Source of the DNA: Motilimonas sp. E26 | GTDB taxonomy: Bacteria > Pseudomonadota > Gammaproteobacteria > Enterobacterales > CBDFNC01 | Assembly (NCBI RefSeq): GCF_021278025.1 | Contig: NZ_JAIBHJ010000031.1 | Location: 1 to 42,815, forward strand | Length of the DNA: 42,815 nucleotides | Direction of reading: 5' to 3' | Shown: positions 42,744 to 42,815 of the stretch, in pieces | How positions within the stretch are numbered: position 1 is the first letter of the stretch | How the letters are laid out: each line of letters starts with the position of its first letter | Made by a program: the position numbers and the translations under genes | The notes under the pieces: generated by a model | The model's database searches: none | What the model saw: only the letters and a program-made list of their open reading frames with translations | What the model was told of the DNA's origin: nothing

Positions 42744-42815
42744 GGTCTGTTGATCTTTGCTGTATAGATTTTGTTCAGCAGTACATAGGCAGCCACATTA
42801 TAGCAAACGCCAGTG
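42740..42815 (-). mobile_element. C-terminal end of a transposase gene (cut by window edge)
   Basis: On the minus strand an open frame enters from the window edge, reads TGVCYNVAAYVLLNKIYTAK then INRP, and stops at TAG (42740-42742). The plus-strand edge GGGTCTGTTGATC looks like the terminal repeat of an insertion sequence. The family cannot be fixed from 25 residues. It abuts the murA stop codon. Confidence 0.5.

Overview
The window is bacterial chromosome, best matched by a marine gammaproteobacterium of the Alteromonadales/Shewanella/Vibrio type. This rests on family recognition and gene order only. The order comM / ilvL-G-M-D-A, the neighbours yihD-srkA-dsbA and the neighbours yihY-dtd are all gammaproteobacterial. 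A GH18 chitinase locus fits a chitin-using marine life style. No rRNA, tRNA or CRISPR array was seen.

Layout. (1) 1-3845 is an accessory region that looks like a decayed integron cassette array. It has two attC-like folded sites and a third half-site, a small unknown ORF, a TPR lipoprotein, a broken membrane-protein gene, and between them the fused remains of an IS10-like element and the 3' end of a group II intron. (2) 3976-9725 is the branched-chain amino acid operon ilvG-M-D-A on the minus strand, with an Ile/Leu/Val-rich leader peptide and an attenuator; ilvE is absent. (3) 10013-20492 carries comM, a ChbG/YdjC deacetylase-like gene, an HPP-CBS membrane protein, a DUF6502-DUF5666 pair, an esterase-like protein without its serine nucleophile, a GcvR-like ACT protein and an acyl-CoA synthetase. 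Two copies of a roughly 180-205 bp terminally inverted repeat lie here, and a diverged third lies at 25332.

(4) 20844-27348 is the most interesting part: a chitin locus. A 922-residue protein joins a secreted GH18 domain, a membrane segment, a histidine-kinase-like region and a C-terminal LytTR DNA-binding domain. Its GH18 domain has lost the catalytic Glu and the MxYD motif, and its kinase-like region lacks the phospho-accepting His and the N-box Asn. Two intact GH18 chitinases follow on the same strand. I infer that the large protein is a membrane-bound, one-component chitin sensor and transcription factor built from a dead chitinase and a dead kinase, probably controlling the neighbouring chitinases.

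(5) 28110-42815 is mostly housekeeping: dsbA-srkA-ccoG-yihD, a DUF2946 protein, ddl, a pitrilysin-like M16 protease, a small RcnB/CigR-like protein, an acyltransferase, dtd-pip-yihY, a lipoprotein, and a divergent murA whose 3' end abuts the end of another transposase gene.
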